NCBI GenBank assembly: GCA_050015495.1
Contig: JBEKBH010000014.1
Span: forward strand, 1 to 64,000
Direction: 5' to 3'
From: Palsa-1439 sp050015495
GTDB lineage: Bacteria; Verrucomicrobiota; Verrucomicrobiia; Palsa-1439
DNA length: 64,000 nt
Position numbers and translations under genes: made by a program. The stretch's first letter is position 1, and each line of letters starts with the position of its first letter. Of this stretch, positions 60,154-64,000 are shown in pieces. Under the pieces are notes generated by a model. That model did no database searches, was not told the origin of the DNA, and worked only from the letters and a program-made list of their open reading frames with translations.

Positions 60154-63100
60154 CTACCTGGCTGCCAAGAACGCATTGTAGATGGCTCGGGTTTGCTGTG
60201 TCGCGTGGCGGTAGGTCTTGAGAAACTCGGTCGCGTTGGGAAACCCAAGGCGCCTGGCAAGGCGCTGTTGTTCGCGCGGGTCGGTGGGGATTTTGGAGAT
60301 GCTGGTGTTCTCGACGCGACGCAAAGTGGACTCGATCCGACGGAGGAACACGTAGTTTCTCCGCAACGCCGCGCTGTGTTCCTCCTCGATGATCCCGAGC
60401 GCGGTGAGCCGGTTGAGAACGGCGAGGGTATGGGCAATCCGCAGTTGCGGGTGCGCGTGGCCGTGGCGAAGCTGAAGCGCCTGCGTGAGAAACTCCACGT
60501 CCACGAGGCCGCCGGGACCGGTCTTGAATTCGAGATCAAGGTGCTGCTGGTCGCCGCGCTCGGTCTCGATCCGGTGACGCATCTGTTTGATCTGCTCGAA
60601 TTCCTCATCCGCGAGCGGGCGTCCGTACACGACATCGTGCGTCATCCGCATGAAATCCCTGCCGAACCGCGCGTCACCCGCCACGAGCCGCGCCTTGACG
60701 AGGGCTTGCCGTTCCCAAAGCTGCGCGCGGTTTCCGTAATAATCCCGGTACGCCTCCAGCGAACTCGCCAGCGTTCCCTTTTCACCGTCAGGCCGCAGCC
60801 GCGCGTCCACGGGAAACAAACTTCCCTCGCCCGTCTTCCGGCTCATGAACTCAATCACGCTCGACGCCAATTTGACCGCATCGGCCTGATCACCGGTGTC
60901 CGTTCCACCCACGAACAACACATCGAGGTCGGCGCCGTACCCCAGTTCCATCCCGCCAAATTTCCCCATGCCAATCACCGCGAACGGAAGCCGGGTCAAC
61001 CCGCGTTGCTGTTGGACGCGTTCCAGCGCGAACCGCAGACACGCCTCCGCCAGCCCTGTCATCTCCGCGTGTGTCTGCTCGATGTCCGCCAGCTCCGTCA
61101 CGTCCTCGATCCCGATGCGCACCATCTCGCCGGCTTTCCAGTTGCGTGCCGCTTCCATTGGTATGCGACCATCAGCCGGCGCAGCGCGCAATTCCTCGCC
61201 CATACGATAGACGCTCTTGGGATCGCTGAGCACCACCCCGCTGACGATCCCGTCGAACAACTCCGGCCGCCGGGCCAGCGTATCGCTCAGATACCGGCTC
61301 GCGTCCCCGAGGCGCATGAGCATCTCGACCAATCCCGGGTTGCCGGCGAAAATCTCGTACAACAACCCGCGTGACCCGTACGCAGTCACAAACTTGTCGA
61401 ACTGGGACAGCGCGGCGTCGGGATCGGCTACTTGCGACGCCCGATGCACCAGCGTCACGAACACCTGCACGAACAATTCTTTCGTCCGCGGCGAGACATG
61501 CCCGAACCCCGGCCCATGCCAGAGATTCTCGACCGCCTTTATCGCGGCCGGCACATCCGCAAATCCCGCGTCGCCGAGCACCTTCGGCAGCTTGTCGGAA
61601 GCCAGCAGCGTTTCGTCCCGTTGGGTTGCGCCGCCGCCGGCGCCCGCCAGAACGGACTCATAGATCTTCCGCACCGCCGACGTGTGCGCCTCCTGGACCG
61701 CAAGGAACTTCTTCACCGAGTCGAAGCCGAGGCTCCGCGCCAGGCGGTACAGCGCATGTTCCTGGTCGGGAATCGTATGCGTTTGCAGTTCCATCTCCAT
61801 CTGGAGGCGATGCTCGACATTGCGCAAAAACCGGTACGCATCGGCCAGCGTCGCGGCCTCCGTGGCTGTGAGCGTTCTCGTCCTGACGAGCGCCGGTAGC
61901 GCCCGGAGCGTGTTGCGTTCCCGCAGGACCGTCAACCGCGCCCCCCGCAGCACTTGAAACGACTGAACGATAAACTCGATCTCACGGATGCCGCCGATGC
62001 CGAGTTTCACATGGCGCGTGAGTTGTCCTTCGCGCACCACCTCCTCCTCGATGCGTTTCTTCAAGGCGGCCATTTGCTGGATGACGTTGCCGCCGGCGTG
62101 GCGCGCGTACACGAACGGCTGCACCATCCCGACGAACTCCGTGCCGAGTTTCCCATCACCCGCCACGGGCCGCGCCTTGATCAAGGCCATGCGCTCCCAT
62201 GTCTCGCCGAACTCCGCATAGTAATTCTCGCAACTGTCGAGGGAGCGGACGAGCGGGCCGGACTTGCCTTCGGGCCGCAGCCGCAAATCGATGCGGAAAA
62301 TGTTGCCCTCCGCGCTCGACCCACCGACCGCGCGAATGATTTCCTCCGCGAGCTTGGTGAAAAACTCGTGGTTCGTAAGCGTCGGCGTGAGGTTCCCCTC
62401 CTCGCCATACACAAACATCACATCCACGTCGCTGGAATAATTGAGTTCCTGGCCGCCGAGCTTCCCCATGCCGATCACCGCGAAACGACCGGCAGCGACG
62501 GTCGCGTCCCCCTTCAATTTGTGCGTCGCGCGGAGCGACCCCAGCGCGATCTCGAACACCGCCTGCAAACAGACATCCGCCAGGTTGGACAACTCGAAGG
62601 TCGTTTCCTCGACCGTCGCCCGCCCGATCAGGTCGCGCGTCCCGATGTGGAGTGTTTCGCGACGGCGAAAGCGGCGAATAGCGTCGTATTGTTGCGCCGG
62701 TGGACGGATCGGCAACAGCAACCGCGTCAGTTCCGCGGCCAGCCATGCTTTGCCGCGCGGTTTCTCCAGAACCTGGGGAGCCAGGAAGAAATGGAAATGC
62801 TCGGCGTTTCGGGTCAACGTCTGGGCCAGCGCTTCGGAATGGGCGAAGACCGTGATGAGGAGGTCAAGCTGTGCGGGGGACTCGTGGAGGTAATGATAGA
62901 AGATGCTCGGGCTGGGCAACGCGGCCACCAGCCGCTCGAAACTGACCAGCGCCCGATCCGGATCAGCCGATTTCTCGCAGGCACGGATCAAATGACTGAA
63001 AATCTTCCGGAGGTTGCGACGCTCCAACGCGTCCGCCTGCAGTCTTCTGATGGCGGCCAACACGCGCCCGACGTCGCGAAATCCCCGATCGCGGAGGAAC

Positions 63101-63228
63101 TTCTGCGCGGCCGGGTTCGATGACGAACCCTTGCCGACAAGCTTGGGCAACATATCGGGCTTCGCTGTGGAAGATCGCCGTCGGGAGGCGGCCTTGAGCC
63201 GGGCTTGTTTCTGGCGCGCGCGCGACAT
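60154..63228 (-). CDS. glnE: Glutamine synthetase adenylyltransferase/deadenylylase
   Basis: 1024 residues with the duplicated nucleotidyltransferase layout of GlnE. The N-terminal (deadenylylase) active site is GMGKLGGQELNYSSDVDVMF; the C-terminal (adenylylating) one is GMGKFGGMELGYGADLDVLF, with both catalytic Asps present but Ala in place of the usual Ser. DLRLRPEGKSGPLV and DARLRPDGEKGTLASS are the matching second motifs. It sets glutamine synthetase activity in response to nitrogen status, normally under PII control. A basic N-terminal extension of about 30 residues is unusual. It starts 6 bp after the downstream rhomboid gene's stop on the same strand. Confidence 0.95.
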   Translation of the reverse strand: MSRARQKQARLKAASRRRSSTAKPDMLPKLVGKGSSSNPAAQKFLRDRGFRDVGRVLAAIRRLQADALERRNLRKIFSHLIRACEKSADPDRALVSFERLVAALPSPSIFYHYLHESPAQLDLLITVFAHSEALAQTLTRNAEHFHFFLAPQVLEKPRGKAWLAAELTRLLLPIRPPAQQYDAIRRFRRRETLHIGTRDLIGRATVEETTFELSNLADVCLQAVFEIALGSLRATHKLKGDATVAAGRFAVIGMGKLGGQELNYSSDVDVMFVYGEEGNLTPTLTNHEFFTKLAEEIIRAVGGSSAEGNIFRIDLRLRPEGKSGPLVRSLDSCENYYAEFGETWERMALIKARPVAGDGKLGTEFVGMVQPFVYARHAGGNVIQQMAALKKRIEEEVVREGQLTRHVKLGIGGIREIEFIVQSFQVLRGARLTVLRERNTLRALPALVRTRTLTATEAATLADAYRFLRNVEHRLQMEMELQTHTIPDQEHALYRLARSLGFDSVKKFLAVQEAHTSAVRKIYESVLAGAGGGATQRDETLLASDKLPKVLGDAGFADVPAAIKAVENLWHGPGFGHVSPRTKELFVQVFVTLVHRASQVADPDAALSQFDKFVTAYGSRGLLYEIFAGNPGLVEMLMRLGDASRYLSDTLARRPELFDGIVSGVVLSDPKSVYRMGEELRAAPADGRIPMEAARNWKAGEMVRIGIEDVTELADIEQTHAEMTGLAEACLRFALERVQQQRGLTRLPFAVIGMGKFGGMELGYGADLDVLFVGGTDTGDQADAVKLASSVIEFMSRKTGEGSLFPVDARLRPDGEKGTLASSLEAYRDYYGNRAQLWERQALVKARLVAGDARFGRDFMRMTHDVVYGRPLADEEFEQIKQMRHRIETERGDQQHLDLEFKTGPGGLVDVEFLTQALQLRHGHAHPQLRIAHTLAVLNRLTALGIIEEEHSAALRRNYVFLRRIESTLRRVENTSISKIPTDPREQQRLARRLGFPNATEFLKTYRHATQQTRAIYNAFLAAR

Positions 63229-63234
63229 GCGGGT

Positions 63235-64000
63235 TCACCGCTGTCGCTTCTGCATCAATTCCTTCGCGGATTCAAGAATCTTCCGCTCACGGCGGGTCAG
63301 GCTCTGCATCCCGTCGCGGGCGATCTTGTCGAGAATCGGGTCGATCTCCTCGCGCACAAATTCTTCGGATGACATGGTGCGCGGGCTGGGACGCGGGCGC
63401 GGTTTGAGCCGCATGACCGTGTTTTGGAGCCACAACAACCACCGCGGCGGCGTGCCATACCCGAGTTGCTTGATGTACAGGTAGCCGAAAGCTGCGCCAC
63501 CGAGATGCGCGAGGTGCGCGACTCCGGCATCCGTCCCTTGAAGCAACGGGACAACATCGAACGCAATCGCGATGAGCGCCAGGTACTTCGCCCGCAGGCT
63601 GATGGGAAGGATGAAGAACACCAACAGCGTCACCTCACGGTCGGGAAACAGCGTGGCGAAGGCAATCACACAACCGAGCACCGCCGCAGACGCGCCGATC
63701 ACGGGAACGTAGGAGTGGAAATTGAACGCGAACCACAGCGCGGCACCGAAGATTCCCGCCATGAAGTACAGCCGCGTAAAGGATTTCGGGCCGATGAAGT
63801 ACTCCACCTCGCGCCCGAAGAACCAAAGGATAAAGAGGTTGATCAGGATGTGCCAGATCCCGGCGTGCAGGAACATGTACGTAATCGGCTGCCAGAGAAA
63901 CCCGCGCCGCAGGCCATCGGCGCTGAGGGCCAGATACTGCTCGACATAGGGAAAATGCGCCGCGCCACAGATGAGTTGGATAAAGAAGACGACCACATTG
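63235..64000 (-). CDS. Rhomboid-family intramembrane protease (5' end outside window)
   Basis: The visible part is 253 residues; the frame continues through 64000, so the N-terminus is missing. The membrane domain has HAGIWHILINLFILWFFG, the catalytic Ser in VIGASAAVLGCV (GASA instead of GASG) and the catalytic His in VAHLAHLGGAAFGYLY. A cytoplasmic C-terminal region of about 70 residues (MSSEEFVREEIDPILDKI) resembles the DUF6576-like tail seen in rhomboids of this group. It precedes glnE in a likely two-gene unit. Confidence 0.9.
   Translation of the reverse strand, partial: NVVVFFIQLICGAAHFPYVEQYLALSADGLRRGFLWQPITYMFLHAGIWHILINLFILWFFGREVEYFIGPKSFTRLYFMAGIFGAALWFAFNFHSYVPVIGASAAVLGCVIAFATLFPDREVTLLVFFILPISLRAKYLALIAIAFDVVPLLQGTDAGVAHLAHLGGAAFGYLYIKQLGYGTPPRWLLWLQNTVMRLKPRPRPSPRTMSSEEFVREEIDPILDKIARDGMQSLTRRERKILESAKELMQKRQR

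Overview
The window looks like a chromosomal segment of a high-GC, Gram-negative-type bacterium of the Planctomycetota-Verrucomicrobiota group, most likely Verrucomicrobiota. The evidence is the style of its exported proteins: strand-repeat surface proteins ending in a shared FRITSI...YYRVRL-type C-terminal module, pseudopilins with an FTLTELLVLVGVG prepilin helix and a C-terminal HGGxxNxxFGDxHV box, a DUF2934 protein, a ResB/CcsA cytochrome c maturation pair and a secreted astacin-type protease. No rRNA, CRISPR array or recognisable transposase is present. The assignment rests on protein style, not on a marker gene.

Layout. 1-4.2 kb: response regulator, purU, and a tightly coupled pfk-sua5-small ORF run. 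4.23-9.15 kb: a tRNA-Ser(GGA) gene followed by two further copies of its 3' end. The first interval (about 1 kb) holds one coiled-coil/winged-helix gene and paired 8-bp repeats near each end. The second interval holds a surface-protein/pseudopilin operon and a decayed copy of that operon's 5' end. I read this as nested tRNA-site insertions without a resident integrase. 9.4-15.5 kb: a likely catabolic operon (cupin protein, TIM-barrel isomerase/epimerase-like protein, hydroxypyruvate-reductase-type dehydrogenase, split transketolase, lactate/glycolate permease). 15.7-19.4 kb: an asymmetric heterodimeric ABC exporter. 19.5-26.3 kb: BtpA-like protein, GT39-like membrane protein, small proteins, a ClC channel with CBS domains, and a ClpX-like unfoldase without a zinc domain.

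26-36 kb: an accessory-looking stretch of exported proteins (Ala-rich coiled coil, cupredoxin, polyproline lipoprotein, S1/P1 nuclease, SYLF protein, strand-repeat protein), several very small ORFs, a B12-binding-type radical SAM protein carrying two in-frame palindromic insertions, and a 1-kb gene-free repeat-rich segment. 36-46 kb: malic enzyme with an ACT domain, a GspA/GspB pair, M29 aminopeptidase, a GT4-type glycosyltransferase with a third in-frame palindrome, GNAT, LacI regulator, PlsC, alpha/beta hydrolase and rhomboid protease. 46-56 kb: a TMTC-like membrane-TPR protein, a CpxP/Spy-like protein, ResB-CcsA, an aldo/keto reductase and an SsnA-like amidohydrolase. 56-64 kb: a 1239-residue secreted astacin/beta-helix protein, GlnE, and a second rhomboid protease that runs off the window.

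Functionally the window mixes housekeeping metabolism (PurU, Pfk, Sua5, MaeB-like, GlnE), envelope and secretion genes, and one candidate non-autonomous tRNA-associated mobile unit. That unit (4291-5366) and the in-frame palindromic insertions are the observations I consider least explained.
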